Positions 24,090 to 36,850 of a DNA stretch of 64,000 nt are shown in pieces. Numbering within the stretch: the first letter of the stretch is position 1; every line of letters starts with the position of its first letter. Under the pieces are notes generated by a model. It worked only from the letters and a program-made list of their open reading frames with translations, was not told where the DNA came from and did not search any database. Origin of the DNA: Cephalotus follicularis. Taxonomy: Eukaryota > Streptophyta > Magnoliopsida > Oxalidales > Cephalotaceae. The position numbers and the translations under genes are program-made. The stretch is taken from contig BDDD01000182.1 of NCBI GenBank assembly GCA_001972305.1, positions 559,595 through 623,594 on the forward strand, written 5' to 3'.

Positions 24090-24199
24090 TTGTTCCTATA
24101 AGAAGGATGACGGTTAGTCACGACTTTAGGAAACCATTTATTGATTGCCAAGGAAAGTATCCTAGATAAGCATATATGGAATATGCTCTGATACCATGC
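24090..24199 (-). other. Element C leader with primer binding site (24185-24196)
   Basis: The minus strand carries an exact TGGTATCAGAGC three bases inside the LTR. It matches the initiator-Met tRNA 3' end used by many plant LTR elements. Confidence 0.93.
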
Positions 24200-24576
24200 T
24201 GTCACGCCCCCATTTTTCCAAGTGGACAACATATAAGCGGTAAGGCAATCAACACAACATAATTAAGCTCATGCGATAAACGTATAAACAAAATCTTCAG
24301 TAGCGGAAGCAATAACATGAAATAAGCTGAATTTAAATATGCATCACGCATCCCATACTACGTGATGCCAACAAGTTTATATAAAATCCAACATCATAGT
24401 CGATCGCCCAAAACGGAACGTGATAAACAGTACAGGGTGATAAGAATAAACCACGTTACAATAATCCAATTAACATAATCATTGTTCATTTGATCCAGTA
24501 CATAAAATAAGAGAAAACATTCAGTCTTCTCCTTATGTCTCCTTGCGTGCTCCATATCATATCCCACTCCATCAAT

Positions 24577-26063
24577 CTGTTACAGTAGGGGTTAGCCTTT
24601 GTCCTCACTCGGCTAAGTGAATAAACTCATAAATGCGGTTCGAGGTATATGATAATGAGTATCATGAATGGGTGCATTATGATGTAGTACAGTATATATA
24701 TATATATTGCAGTATATATATTGTAGTGTATACATATATAAAGTATATGCATGTTCACAGTACAGGTATAACCTCGTAAGGCTACATCAACACAAGCAGT
24801 AAATATGTCCCAAAAGGAACCAGACAATCCAGTCGTCATGACCGTCGCCACCTCCTAGGCCCAACGTCATGCACTCTTACCCCATCCCCGTTTGTGAACG
24901 GTTTGGAGTAAGTCCTTCGTACAGGTTTCTTCGTACAATGGCCAAACAATCAACATGTTATTAGCACAGCGGTTAATAATCAACAGGCACAAGCATTGCA
25001 CAGTACAAGTCAAGTAATAAAATGTAATTACTTGATCAAATATATTTGTTTAAAATATATTACTCCGTTCACAAGTTATGATAAGTTATAAAACTTAAAA
25101 CAATACATTTGATTGTGTAACCAATCCTTTAAAACATTTCTTCGTCTTTGGAAAATACTTTCCCCAGTCATTTCGAAAATATATATATTCGTATGTTGAC
25201 AAATATACATTTTCGTACAATAATGATTTTGATAATCATACAAGCTTTTCAAAATGGCTAACACTTTTTAGAAATCAACCATAATGTAATTCACAGTAAT
25301 AATGCAAACATATGCTCAGAATGCATCTAGGATCATTTCTAGAGTCGTTTCAGGTCTAGCGGGTCCCATTCGAGCGAAATTTCTTCAAACAGAGGGATAG
25401 GCGTCGATGCTTATTCCCATGGCGTCGACGTCTTTACCCTAAGGCGTCACCCCCTCGTACAGTTATTCCCAGGCATTTTTGGACCAAAGACGTCGATGTT
25501 TTTCCAAAGACATCGATGTCTTTATGATACCAGGAGGTATCAGTTCGCAGTTCTCGATTTTAGAGGGAAGAATCCAGCCCCTAAACCCCCGTACAAGCAA
25601 AACTCATCCTCTCAAGGTGTCAGAAATGCTATTGGTTATCAGGATATGTAACCAGAACATCAACCCGTAAATAAACTCGTAACCACGAGTGGCTAATTCA
25701 CCATCTGCAGTAAACACTGATATTCTATGAATACCCAGAAAAGGCGTCGATGCTTTTACTCAAACATCGATGTCTTTCATATCCACACACGAAGACATTG
25801 ACGTCTTCAGGTAGACATCGACGTCTGTTCAGTCCAGAACGTCATTTCCACAGTTTTAACACAACATGTTATTAACCAAATTACCCATTACACAAACCAG
25901 TTCACATATTCATGCAATCTGTACATGCATGTTCACTCCGTACATCACAGTGGTCACAACCAAGATTCAAGATTTCAATTCATCCATTAACATGAAATTC
26001 ATCCATGACATTTCAATAACATAGAACCCAAAATGCATGTATAAGATCATCACTTTCCCCTAC
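24577..26063 (-). other. Putative intron in 5' LTR of element C
   Basis: Donor GGAG/GTAGGG and acceptor CTACTGTAACAG, about 1.49 kb apart. It aligns with the pair in the 3' LTR. This LTR's transcript would carry the intron in the leader, upstream of the primer site and gag. Confidence 0.45.
25400..25830. repeat. GTCGAC-core palindromes, intronic cluster of element C 5' LTR
   Basis: About seven copies in two groups, aligned with 18041-18452. Several copies differ between the LTRs at the central CpG. Confidence 0.8.
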
Positions 26064-26593
26064 CTCCGGTTTCAAGTTAGACACCTTGTAAGTCGACCTC
26101 TTTGAGTTCCAAGGTTCTGGCCACAACAGCTCCAAGATCCTCTCAGCAACTGCGATCCACGAGCTCTAAGTCTCTAGCTCCAATCAAGCTCAACGATGGT
26201 GTCTCTCTCTTTCTCCCACTCACTGGTTTTCTCCTCTTCCTTTCCTTTGGTGTTTTAAACAAGATAGAGAGGTGGGGAGGGGGTTGTTGTTATGTAGATG
26301 GCTCCCCTCACCTTATTTCTCCTTGCATTCAATGAACACTCTCGTGTTCTCTCCCTTTTTCCCAGTGAGTTTTGCCTTTCCTTTTGTTTCCTTCTCCTCT
26401 CTTCTTTTGCAGGTTCCATGCATACCCACACTTGTCATGTTCTTCCTCCTTCTTCAGTCATGCAGGTCAGGAGACCATTGTGCATGATCAACACGTCTCC
26501 TTCCCGTGCCTCAAGGCACCTGGATGATGCCTCAAAATTGCCCATTGCATGCTATTCTGTCAGTGTTTAACGTGACAGATGTTCTTTACAAAG

Positions 26594-26748
26594 GCGTCGA
26601 CGTCTTTCCTTAGACGTCGATGTCTTTTTCCCTTTCATAAGAAGGTGTCGATGTCTTCACCCTACATCGATGTGCATTTCCATGCATTCACGTGCATCTC
26701 GGTTTCCATAGGCGTCCACGTCTTTCCAAAGACATCGACGCGTTTCTC
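26594..26748. repeat. GTCGAC-core palindromes, upstream cluster of element C 5' LTR
   Basis: About six copies, aligned with 19226-19378. Confidence 0.8.
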
Positions 26749-27855
26749 CCAAAACTGCGCCGTTTTAGGTTTAACATTCACATTTCTTTCCCAAAACAAT
26801 ATTTAGGGTTTGGAAACATATTTTGAGTTTGAAATCTCAACATTTTCATTAATTCAAGCGTAAGATTACATCTTAAAATGAAATATTACAATCAGGAAAA
26901 TATCGGGTGGTACAGCTTTATCCAGTCATCGGCATATGTGTCATGTTTCCCTTGGCATACTTAGCTCCGATCAACGGTCTAGGGTTTGGATGAATGTCAC
27001 CCCTAGATTTAGCCATGTTACTAAATATCTATGATCACACTGTGACTATGACAGACCTCCCATGGAAACTACCATGTCTCTAGTCCATCTATAATTTGAT
27101 CTGGATTTTAAGTCTACAACGTACACAGATAAATAGAGCTGGTCACCCTCAGCCCAGGTGTGACATCACTTGCACACTCGCTCATAAATCTCAATACAGT
27201 TTCACAAAACCCAAAGACAACCCTTTTACCAGCACGTTCCTAGTGCTGGGAAAGGTGAAAATTAAAGTCAAGCAGTCACCACACTATGCATGCTAGCTGC
27301 TCAGGTCAAAGGAGACAACGCAGGCGTAGACCTACTAGTCACCATAGACTATACACTACCGAGACCATAGGAATCCCTATTGACATGGGTATTGACTATC
27401 CAAATGGGGATCCTATTATGGGTCAGTTCAGCATCATGCATCCGCGCACGCACCTCACACTAGCTTTAGGTTAATACCGAATGGTCCATGAGAAGATCCA
27501 TCCTCCCTCACTGGGAGCAAGCATAATGTGGTAAGTCTTTCTACGGTTCAACAATGGCCCAAAGAATTTGAACCTTTGACTTGGATCAGTTTAGTCATAG
27601 GGAATGAGGATCTTAATGTCATGGCCTCCATGGCAAGAGATCTAACCCTTTGATGTGATAGGGCTATATATGGCATACAGTTAATTATAATTAATTATTC
27701 TGTTCCTTTTGGTAGGTTGGGATGAGCCATATAATCATGACAATATAAATAAAGTTGCACATAGAACATAAATGGAATATAGAACTGTATAAATCAAGAG
27801 TGTATATGTACAAGCACCACACCACGTGGCATGTAGGGACACCCCTAATCAAATA

Positions 27856-29560
27856 ATCTCCCACTTGGCCCTCCAAGCCACAATGACCTATAGACTAAGC
27901 CCATTGCACTTCTATGTCTCTCAAGTACAGTACTGCTCAAAGCCTCGGTAAGTGGGTCTACTATGTTTGCCTCCATGGAAACTCTCTCTAAGGTGATGTC
28001 TCCTATGTCTATGATTTCCCTGATCAGATGATACCATCACAATATGTGTTTGGAGCGATGGTGAGACCGGGCTCTTTCGTTTGTGCAATAGCCCCATCGT
28101 TGTCATAGTATACCACAACCGGTCGTGCAATGGTAGGAACCACATCAAGTTTAGTAATGAACTTTCGCATCCAAACAGCTTCCTTAGCGGCATCGGAGGC
28201 TGCAACATACTCTGCTTCCGTTGTGGAGTCCGCAGTAGTTTCCTACTTCAAACTCGTCTAGCTCACAACACCACCGTTCAGGATGAAAATGAATCCTGAA
28301 ATGAACTTGTGATCATCCGGATCATTGTTGAAACTAGAGTCAGTATAACCCTCTAATTTCAATTCACTATCTCCTCCATAAATCAAAGACGTATCCTGAG
28401 TCCTTCTCAGGTATTTGAGAACCCCTTTGACTATTTCCTAGTGTTTCTCACCGGGGTCGGACTGAAATTGACTAGCCATACCCAATGCATATGCAACATT
28501 AGGCCTAGTACATAGCATGTCGTACATGATGAAGCCAACAGCTGAAGCATATGGCTGCCAACTCATGCGTGCCCTCTCCTCATTTGTCTTTGGAGACATC
28601 CTCTTGGAGAGGTCAATTCCCTGACCAATTGGTAGTAGGGCACGCTTGGAATTCTCAAGGCCATACCATTTCAGTACCTTGCTGATGTACTGGCTTTGGG
28701 AGAGCCCTAGCAACCTATTACATCTATCTCTATAGATTTTTATACCCAATATATAGGAAGCCTCTCCCAAATCCTTCATGGAGAAGTTCTTGGATAACCA
28801 TATTTTAACGGACTGTAACATACCCACATCATTCCCTATGATTAGTATGTCATCCACGTATAGTGCCAAGAAAGTGATATTTGGGCCATCCTATTTTCGG
28901 TAGACACAAGGCTCATCTACGTTTTTGATGAAACCGAAAGTCTTAACGGTCTCGTCAAAATGGATATTCCAGCTATGGGATACTTGCTTAAGGTCATAAA
29001 TAGACCTTTGGAGCTTGCACACTCTCTGTGGATGATCCTCGGATGTAAACCAGTCAGGTTGGGACATATAAATGTCCTCTTCAAGATAGCCATTCAAGAA
29101 GGATGTCTTGACATCCATCTGCCATATCTCATAATCATAATGAGCGGCAATAGCAAGCAATATCCGGATGGACTTAAGCATAGCGACTGGTGAGAAAGTT
29201 TCGATATAGTCGACTCCATGTCTTTACCTATACCCTTTCGTGACCAATTGTGCTTTATAAGTCTCTATCTTACCATCAATGATAATCTTCCTCTTGAAGA
29301 TCCATTTGCATCCAATAGGGTTAACACCCTCAGGAGCATCTACCAAGTTCCATACTTGGTTGGCGTACATGGAGTCCATCTCGGATTTCATGGCTTCAAG
29401 CCATGCCCTGGATTCAGTGATATTCACTGCTTCCTTGTAGATGATAGGCTTGTCATCATCGATGTCGTTGAGTTCATCAGTGCCCTCAATGACAAAACCA
29501 TATCTCTCAGGCGCTATTGAAACTCGGCTTAATCTCCTCACCAGAGGAGTACCTTCTTGA
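27856..29560 (-). pseudogene. Element D: copia reverse transcriptase and RNase H remnant
   Basis: Reverse transcriptase spans about 28440-29540, with LYVDDILIIGND near 28850. RNase H follows to about 27930. A purine-rich tract (AAGTGGGAGA on the minus strand) lies at the LTR edge. It is a fossil with several breaks. Confidence 0.9.
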
Positions 29561-31140
29561 GATCCTTTCTAAAGTTGGGGTCCTTCCCCAATTATGTCTC
29601 TAGAGGGTTCAATCTCTAATTCCTCTTCACCCTGTGGGCTTTCACCAGTTGATAACTCTCTCAGTTCCACCTTGCTCCCACTGCTCCCTGCAAGCAGGTA
29701 ATCCCTCTCCAGGAATTTAGCAGTTTGCGAAACAAAAACTTTTTGTTCGCTGGAATGGTAAAAGTAGTATCTCATGCTCTCCTTAGGATACCCCACAAAT
29801 CGGCAACGATCCGCTTGTGCCTCCAGCTTAAAAGCCTTTTGCATGTTAACTGAAGCTGGACAGCCCTAAACCCTCAGATGGTTTAGGCTGTGTTTCCTCC
29901 CTTTAAATGCCTTGTAAGGAGTGGAGGGGACGGATTTAGAAGAATCCGGTTTAGGATGTGCCCTGCTGCTTGTAGCGCATAACCCCAGAATGATATAGGC
30001 AGATATGTGAAAGACATCATGGAATGGACCACATTCATCAAGGTTCTATTCCTCCACTCGGACACACCGTTATGATGTAGTGTTTTAGGAGGTGTCCATT
30101 GAGCGGGAATTCCGTTATCCCTAAGCTAACCTAGGAATTCAGTAGATAGGTATTCACCACCTTGATCTGACCAGAGGATCTTAATGGGTTTACACATTTG
30201 CTTTTCTACTTCTAGTCTGAATTCTTTGAACCTCTCAAAAGCCTCGGACTTGTGTTTCATCAAAAACACGTACCTAAAACGTGAGAAGTCATCGGTGAAG
30301 GTAATGAAGTAGGGATAACCTCCAATAACATTGACCGACATAGGTCTAGAGACGTCATTGTGGACAAGCCCCAACATGTCCACTGGCTTTTCCCTTACCC
30401 CAGAGAAGGGAGATTTGGTCATCTTGCCAATAAGACATGGCTCACATGTAGGAAAGGACTCCACATCCTGGATGTCGAGAAGACTATCCTTAACCAAACG
30501 TGTTAGTCTAGCATCGCTAGGATGACCTAGTCTACAATGCGACATATGTCAAGGATTTATATCGCTTATATCTCATTGTCTTTTAGTGCTAGTTCGAGTT
30601 TGAATTGTTAAAGCCATTTGTTGATTTGTATTTAAAACATAAATCCCATTGTCTATGTGTCCCTCACATATAAGAACTTTGTTATCCATAAGACTACAAG
30701 TAAATGCAGTAAAATTGAGCTCCATGCCCATGTTATACAAATAGGTAACATAAATAATGTTCCTTACAAGGATCCTGACATAATAACAAGGATCAAGTTT
30801 TAATACATTCCCATTCAACAAAAACAATTCAAAAACGCCTACATAAGTGGTGTGAATCCTTGACCCATCACCTAGGCGTAAGTCCAGTGCTTCCCTAGCA
30901 TCAAGCTTTCTAGCTCCTTTTAGTCCCTTCAAAGAGTTACAAATATTAGTTCCACAATCTGAATTAAAAACCTAAGTTGAACTAACATTTTCAGCTAGAA
31001 AAAGTTCAATCATAAAAGTACCTAACCCTGAGGCACCTTTTGATTTGGAGTTTTGGAACTCTCGGCACTGAAATCTCCAATGACCTTGCTTCACACAATA
31101 GAAGCAACAGTCTTCATCCTAAAGCTTTTGGATCATATCT
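29561..31140 (-). pseudogene. Element D: copia protease-integrase remnant
   Basis: The integrase zinc-binding region (HCRLGHPSDARLTR near 30540) and the catalytic core (DDFSRFRYVFLMKHKSEAFERF near 30260) are clear. The C-terminal part is at 29569-30065. A diverged protease region lies at 30573-30932. It aligns with the plus-strand copy at 52140-53560. It is a fossil with several breaks. Confidence 0.88.
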
Positions 31141-31924
31141 AGGATGGCTCCCCCAACCACTGGCCCCGCTGACCTAGTAGGTTGTCTTCCTTTCTTCTTC
31201 TTCTTCTTCCCTTTAGGAATCATGGGTGCCTTGCCCGTGGACTTAGATCCTCTCGATCTTCTCTTATTAGGAGTTTTCTAGGAAGAGGTAGAAGCATCAC
31301 ATTAGACTTGGAATTTCCATGATCCATGTCTACTTCGGCAGTACAAAGCATTTCCACAAGCCTAGGTAGATCCGTGTTCACCTTATTCAAGTGGAAATTT
31401 GTGATGAATTGGGAGTATGACAGTGGAAGAGAGTAAAGCACCAGGTCAATGTAAAAATCATTGTCCATGATGGGATCTAACTGATGCAACTGATCAATGA
31501 GATCTATCATCTTTAGTCCATGTGCGTGGACTGAAGCTCCCTTGGTCATATTCACAGAAAAGAGATGGCAGGACAAGTTAAACCTCTCGGTTCAAGACCG
31601 GGATCCATACAACTCCTGAAGATGGAGAAGTATGGCTCCAAGGGTTTCAAGTTTCTCGTGTTGTCTTTGCAATTCTGGGACCATACCCAAAATTGCTAGG
31701 CAACGAGCTTGCTCGTCCTCGTCTATCCATTTGGCCCTCTTGGCCTTTTGCTCTTCTGTCGAAGTGGCTCCCAATATAGGGGGGTTCTCAGTCATGACAT
31801 GAACAAACTTCATGCTCGTGAGTGCTAAGCACAGATTACGCTGCCAATCCATAACGTTTGGACTCATAAGCTTATTAGTTTCCAATACGCATGAAAGTGC
31901 AGTGCCAACTGACATTTTAAGCAA
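31141..31924 (-). pseudogene. Element D: copia gag remnant
   Basis: Gag begins MSVGTALSCVLETNKL and continues with the UBN2-like pattern of copia gag. A diverged zinc-knuckle region follows near 31090-31130. It aligns with 50386-52080 on the other strand. It is a fossil with a few breaks. Confidence 0.88.
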
Positions 31925-33312
31925 AGTCTGTATATATCTAGCAACCTATAAAAGAGGAAACAAAATGAGAGTAATTTTAGCAGATAATTCCATTTAATGT
32001 TATTACCATAATCCTTGGTGTTTTGTAATTATGCATACTCCTACTATTCTAATCGTATCCCACACCCCCATGTGGAATTCGGGAAGCCTCTCGCTTCCTA
32101 GTGGGGATCGGAATCTATCCAGAATATCATAGTCCCAGCTGTAGCTGAACAAACTACAATATCTAAATAGGTAGGTACGAGTACCAATTTACATTCTCGG
32201 GCTCTCCCCTCGAAATGTAAGATCTGATGCAAAATATTCGGCCTCACAACCCCAATGGTCTCTACTGTAGCAAGATGGTAACCATAAGATCTTGGTATAA
32301 GTCAAACCCACAATCCTCAAAGAAATGAACCCGTTTTGACACCCACACACAGTATACTGTCAGAATGTCAAAACATGATTATTTCCTTCCAGTGTACCTC
32401 ACACTGAAATTGAAACGAAATGGTCATACGGAGCACCTCAGCTGTAACTGGTGCCATCCCCAGTATGTCCATACAATTCAACAATGATTATGGAAGGCCA
32501 ACGACAAGGTAGCCATATGCCCCACCGCTTATGGACTTATTATTTATATGATTTGGAGGAATTTGCTCTCACCAATTTTATTAAATTACCAATGCCATTA
32601 TTAGATAATTTAATTATCTTCAAATCCCTTGGGAACGGCTGAACATGCTTGGACGAGTTTGGATTGTTTGTAAAAAGAAAAACATCCATCTTATGCATCC
32701 TAAAAGTGGCCTGACTTGGGACATAAAACTATAAGTGATCACATGAGCCAACGTGATCACTTGGTCTCCTAGGTGTACTAATTAAATTAACTCGACTACA
32801 TTTAGCTACCACGCATACATGGTCTTCAATTGGTCTTGTATTCTTCTTTATCCCCTCTTCCAGATTGATTGGTCTCCTTTCTTCCATTTACATCCATTGT
32901 ACAATAAAGAAAAGAAATACAATTGAGGGAGAAGAGAATTCTATTCCCTATAAAATAAAGGACAACAAAACAAACGGTGCATGCAGGCAGCCATATTACA
33001 GACCGAATGAATTCCATTAATGGTAATAAAGAATTTAAATCATCCACAAAAGAAACCATAAAACCAGGTCTAGTCCCAAGCCTACCAGCATGCATAGGAA
33101 TTTCAAAATATATCCATATATATATAATTGAATTAACACGTAAAAATTTTAATGTTCAATGGCTCGTCGATTTCACCAAATGCTGAAGAAATTGCAACTC
33201 CCACAAAATCTAGGATTACAATAAAATCGGCCAATAAAGGGAAACCAACCACAAAGCCATTAGACATCAAATTAAGGTTTCATTGATGCTAATTAGGTTG
33301 CTCTGATACCAC
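31925..33312 (-). other. Element D leader (1.4 kb) with primer binding site at 33300-33311
   Basis: The untranslated leader between primer site and gag is long. The minus strand shows an exact TGGTATCAGAGC one base inside the LTR. The leader is alignable with 49136-50385, which is what identifies the plus-strand copy as the same family. Confidence 0.85.
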
Positions 33313-35614
33313 TGTTTGGGAACCTATGGCTCATAGGGCAGTGAAAGCACTCAATTTGATTTTTCGGCATTAGGGTGAATAACTTTAATTCTAACAGAAT
33401 AGTTAATTGCCAAGAAATGAGAAATCCCTAAAACCTATTATCAAAGAGTCCCAAATAATGTCCAAGATCACTAAATAAACATACATCCAAATCCATCTCC
33501 AAGCATCATTAAATTTGAGATCACAAATATAAAAGAAGGAGAAGAAAATATTACCAAAGTGAAGAAACCCTTCCTTCAAGTCAAGCTCCCTCTACTCTTT
33601 AATCCAAAACCAAATGCTCCAAGACCTTCCTTTTACCACGGAAAGGAGGATGAGATGGAGAGGCTTAGTGTTTAACCTATACTAAATCAATGTAGGTAAA
33701 AATCCAATGTAATATACAAAGGAATCTCCACCTAAAATGACTAAGGATGTGTAGAAAGGTTTGTTGATATGATATCTTTCTTTGTTGGAGGCAAAGATGG
33801 CGTGTTCTTTCTCGAAAATGAATAAAGCACAGCCACTAAAGAGAGATGGGAGAGAGAGCAATTATGTGAGAGGGAGAGATGCCAAGAGAAGGAGCAATTG
33901 CTGTGGGAGTCATTTAAAGGAAAACAAAACTTCATTAGTAAGTAAAGGCTTACTTATTAGTTTTGTCCTTTTGTGAATGATTGCATTTAATGTAACCATG
34001 ACTCATAAATTATCCACCAAGTAAATACTCCACAGGTTTATATCATCTCAAAAATATCTTCATTTCCACCATGCAATGGCCGGCCACATGCTCTGAAATA
34101 TGTAATAGCCGTATATGCCAAAATTGAAGAATTGAAGTTGACAAAGTGAACTAATGTGGGATTAATTTGGACATTATTTTGGGCCTCCCAATATAATGCA
34201 ATATTGAGCCAAAAAATAAGCCAAGATGGTCCATTCCCTATGGCCCAAATTCGGCCATGACACATGATTAAATCCCTAGCCCAAAGTTAGCCCAATGCTC
34301 TCTCTTTACAATAAGTTTCCAAAGCACTTAATGTAAATTCATATCAACCATTCGCTTGGAATATTTTATCGTGCTACTGCATGGACCCGAATCCAGCAAA
34401 TAAAATATTCATTAGCAAAGTAACATCTCCTTGATGTCAACCTTTTACTAAATGACATGTTTCTCTACAGGTCAACCAGTTCAAAGTTAGGCAGGACCTG
34501 AAAGCCTGTCGATCTCCAGTATGATGATAAATTCCCAGATAATCCCGTTTGTCTGGTACCACTATTCTAATAGTCACTGACTATTAAAATAGCCCCGGTG
34601 CGATCTCCAGTCACCCCCTGAATCCGTGTATTACCGCATCTATCAATCAGGGACTGAATAGCCAGTCGCTTTATCCAGTCATCGACATATGTGTCATGTT
34701 TCCCTCGTCATACTTAGCTCTGATCAACGGTCTAGGGTTTGGATGAATGTCACCCCTATATTTATTCGTGATACTAAATATCTATGATCGTACTGAGACT
34801 ATGACAAACCTCCCACGGAAACTACCCCGTCTCTGGTCCGTCTATAACCTGATCAGGATTTTAAGTCTGCAACGTACACAGATAAATAGAGCTGGTCACC
34901 CTTAGCCCGGGTGTGACGATCCCTTGTTGCGAACTCACTCATACATCTCAATGCGGCTTCCACAAGACCCAAAGACAACCCTTTTGCCAGCACGTGGCTA
35001 GTGGTGGGCAAGGTGGAAATCAAAGTCAAGCAGTCCCCACACAATGCATGCTAGCCGCTCAGGTCAAAGGAGACAACGCAGGCGTAGACCTACCAGTCAC
35101 CAAAGACTATACACTACTGAGACCATAGGAATCCCTATTGACATGGGTATTGACTATCCAAATAGGGATCCTATTGTGGGTCAGTTCAGCATCATGCATC
35201 CGCACACACACCCCACTTTAGCTTTAGGTTAATACCAAATGGTCCGTGAGAAGATCCATCCTCCCTCCCTAGGAGCAAGCATAATGTGGCAAGTCTTTAC
35301 CATGTTTCAACAATGGCCCAAAGAAAGCGAATCTTTGACTTGGAATAGTTTAGTAACAGGGAATAAGGATCTTATTCTCATGGCCTCCATGGCAAGAGAT
35401 CCAAGTCTTTGATGTGACAGGACTATATATGGCATATAGTTAATTATAATTAATTATTCTGTTCCTTTTGGTATGTTGGGATGAGCCATATAATCATGAC
35501 AATATAAATAAATCTGCACATAGAACATAAATGGAATATAGAATTGTATAAATCAAGACTGTATAAATACAAGCACCACACCACGTGGCATGTAGGGATA
35601 CCCCTAATCTAACA
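33313..35614 (-). mobile_element. 5' LTR of copia element D
   Basis: Length 2.30 kb, plus-strand edges TGTTTGGGAACC and CTAATCTAACA. It contains no GTCGAC palindrome cluster, unlike the Ty3-type LTRs around it. It contains the uninterrupted form of the site where element C inserted in the partner LTR. Confidence 0.92.
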
Positions 35615-35867
35615 AGGCAGGGGAAATTATACATGCAATTTTGACTTCAAGGATAGTGTTTGTTCATTGATGTTTGCATGGATTTGTAATTTTGTAAGAG
35701 TATGACTGGTATTATGGTTCCTGTGAGATGTTAACCTATATGCATGTTATGCTATGGTGTGATATTGGATTGTATTGTATGTTTGGATTGCTTGATCTTC
35801 CCCTGGTTTTTGTGATGGGTTAGAGAAGATTACCTGGTCTTCTTTAACCATTTAGGCTTAAAGGATA

Positions 35868-36250
35868 AGTGCTGACGCTTTGACATGTTATACAAAAATG
35901 TACACTGGTTTGACGAATAAACGTCGACGCCTATGGACAACGTCCACGCCTTGTTTAAAAAATGCACTCTAGTTGATGATAAATGTCGACACCTAGAGAA
36001 AGCATCGACACCCTGTTTGGATAATGTGAAGAGATGGCTACATGAAAATTGTTGCATGGCGTCCTACCTCAAGTGTTGACCCAAAGTGATGAGCGCCGAC
36101 GCTCAAGGATCCTTACCTTGAAGCGCCAATGCCAAAGACGCTTGTTAAGATGAATGTTTCTGGTTAAAGTGCTGAGGCTATGGAGTTTAGCGTCAACGCT
36201 TAAGGGACATAAGCACCGACGCCTAGGAGATAAACATCGACGCTTAAAGC
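35868..36250. repeat. GTCGAC-core palindromes, intronic cluster of the 14718-37562 LTR
   Basis: About nine copies of GCGTCGACGC-like and decayed forms (AACGTCGACGCCTA, AGCGCCGACGCTCA). Confidence 0.78.
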
Positions 36251-36599
36251 ACTGTTTCAGATGATTTAACTTATATAGCATCCGTTGAGCTCGGATTGAG
36301 CCTAGGTGCATATGAGCATATGTTTGCATTGCATACTATTGTGGATTAAACTGTTGATTTCTAAAATGTTGTCATTTTGGAAATGCATAGATGGTTTAAT
36401 AAAATCATTGTTATATGGAAATTTATATTTTCCAAAGGGATTGAAAAATGGTTTCAAATGATTGAAATATTGTTATACGAAAATGAGTATTTTTGAAGGA
36501 TTCAGTATTATTCAAAATGATTGTTTATACATTTTAAATAAATTTAATATTGTCAAGTACTTGACAACTATAATCCACTTCGAATTGGAGTGATTGAAT

Positions 36600-36850
36600 T
36601 GGATTGTGATGGGAATTCCATATGTTACCGAGCACTGAGTGCAAGTAACTGGGAATTTCACATGTGTTGGCTACTAACCACTGAGTGTAACGTAGTTAGG
36701 GTTTCTCATTATGGCTTCAAATCACTTTGTGTGAGTAGTTAGGGACTCCCATATGCGTTGGTTACTAATCACATGAGTGTAATGTAATCGGGTTGCTGAT
36801 CAGATGAGTGTAATGTAACCGGGTGCTAATCACTGAGTGTACGCAACCCT
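36600..36850 (+). repeat. Diverged tandem repeats (CACTGAGTGTAA motif)
   Basis: A unit containing ACTAACCACTGAGTGTAACG recurs about six times, at 30-65 bp spacing, with many changes. It sits at the place in the LTR where other copies have the 40-bp GTACGA...TCGTAC element. Confidence 0.6.

Larger units (their letters stand above)
16889..26914 (-). mobile_element. Element C: whole-length Tekay/Del chromovirus, 10.0 kb
   Basis: A complete structure on the minus strand: 5' LTR, primer site, gag, protease, reverse transcriptase, RNase H, integrase, chromodomain, polypurine tract, 3' LTR. The 5-bp duplication GCTTT (16884-16888 and 26915-26919) flanks it. LTRs are 2.66 and 2.72 kb and differ by about 5 percent across three stretches compared by eye (about 600 bp), plus one indel of roughly 45 bp. 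That suggests about two million years at 1.3e-8 per site per year. The coding part has about eight breaks, so it is a fossil. Confidence 0.95.
24200..26914 (-). mobile_element. 5' LTR of element C
   Basis: Partner of 16889-19547, with the same order of palindrome clusters and splice-like sites. It carries a stretch near 25135-25180 that the 3' LTR lacks. The minus-strand start reads TGTACCACCCGATATTT, slightly diverged from the 3' LTR start. Confidence 0.94.
15533..27855 (-). mobile_element. 3' LTR of copia element D, split by Tekay element C
   Basis: LTR sequence occupies 15533-16888 and 26920-27855, about 2.3 kb net, and aligns with 33313-35614 through both parts. The uninterrupted site in the partner LTR (near 34665) reads CCAGTCGCTTTATCCAGTC, which proves the insertion point of element C and its GCTTT duplication. 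Confidence 0.9.
15533..35614 (-). mobile_element. Element D: Ty1/copia retrotransposon, 10 kb net, both LTRs
   Basis: Structure on the minus strand: 5' LTR (33313-35614), initiator-Met primer site (33300-33311), long leader, gag, integrase, reverse transcriptase, RNase H, purine-rich tract near 27865, and 3' LTR (15533-27855, itself split by element C). Integrase before reverse transcriptase identifies copia. Target duplication is AGGTA/AGGCA. LTRs of about 2.3 kb and the gag sequence fit the Tork/Angela side of copia, but the lineage is not certain. LTRs differ by about 7 percent over 180 bp by eye, roughly 2.5-3 million years at 1.3e-8 per site per year. About nine breaks in the coding part. 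Confidence 0.88.

Noticed and set aside
27286-27474. A 62-codon plus-strand frame rich in Arg, repeated at 35044-35232
   Set aside because: Both copies sit antisense in the two LTRs of copia element D. The duplication reflects the LTR pair, and no known small protein is recognised.
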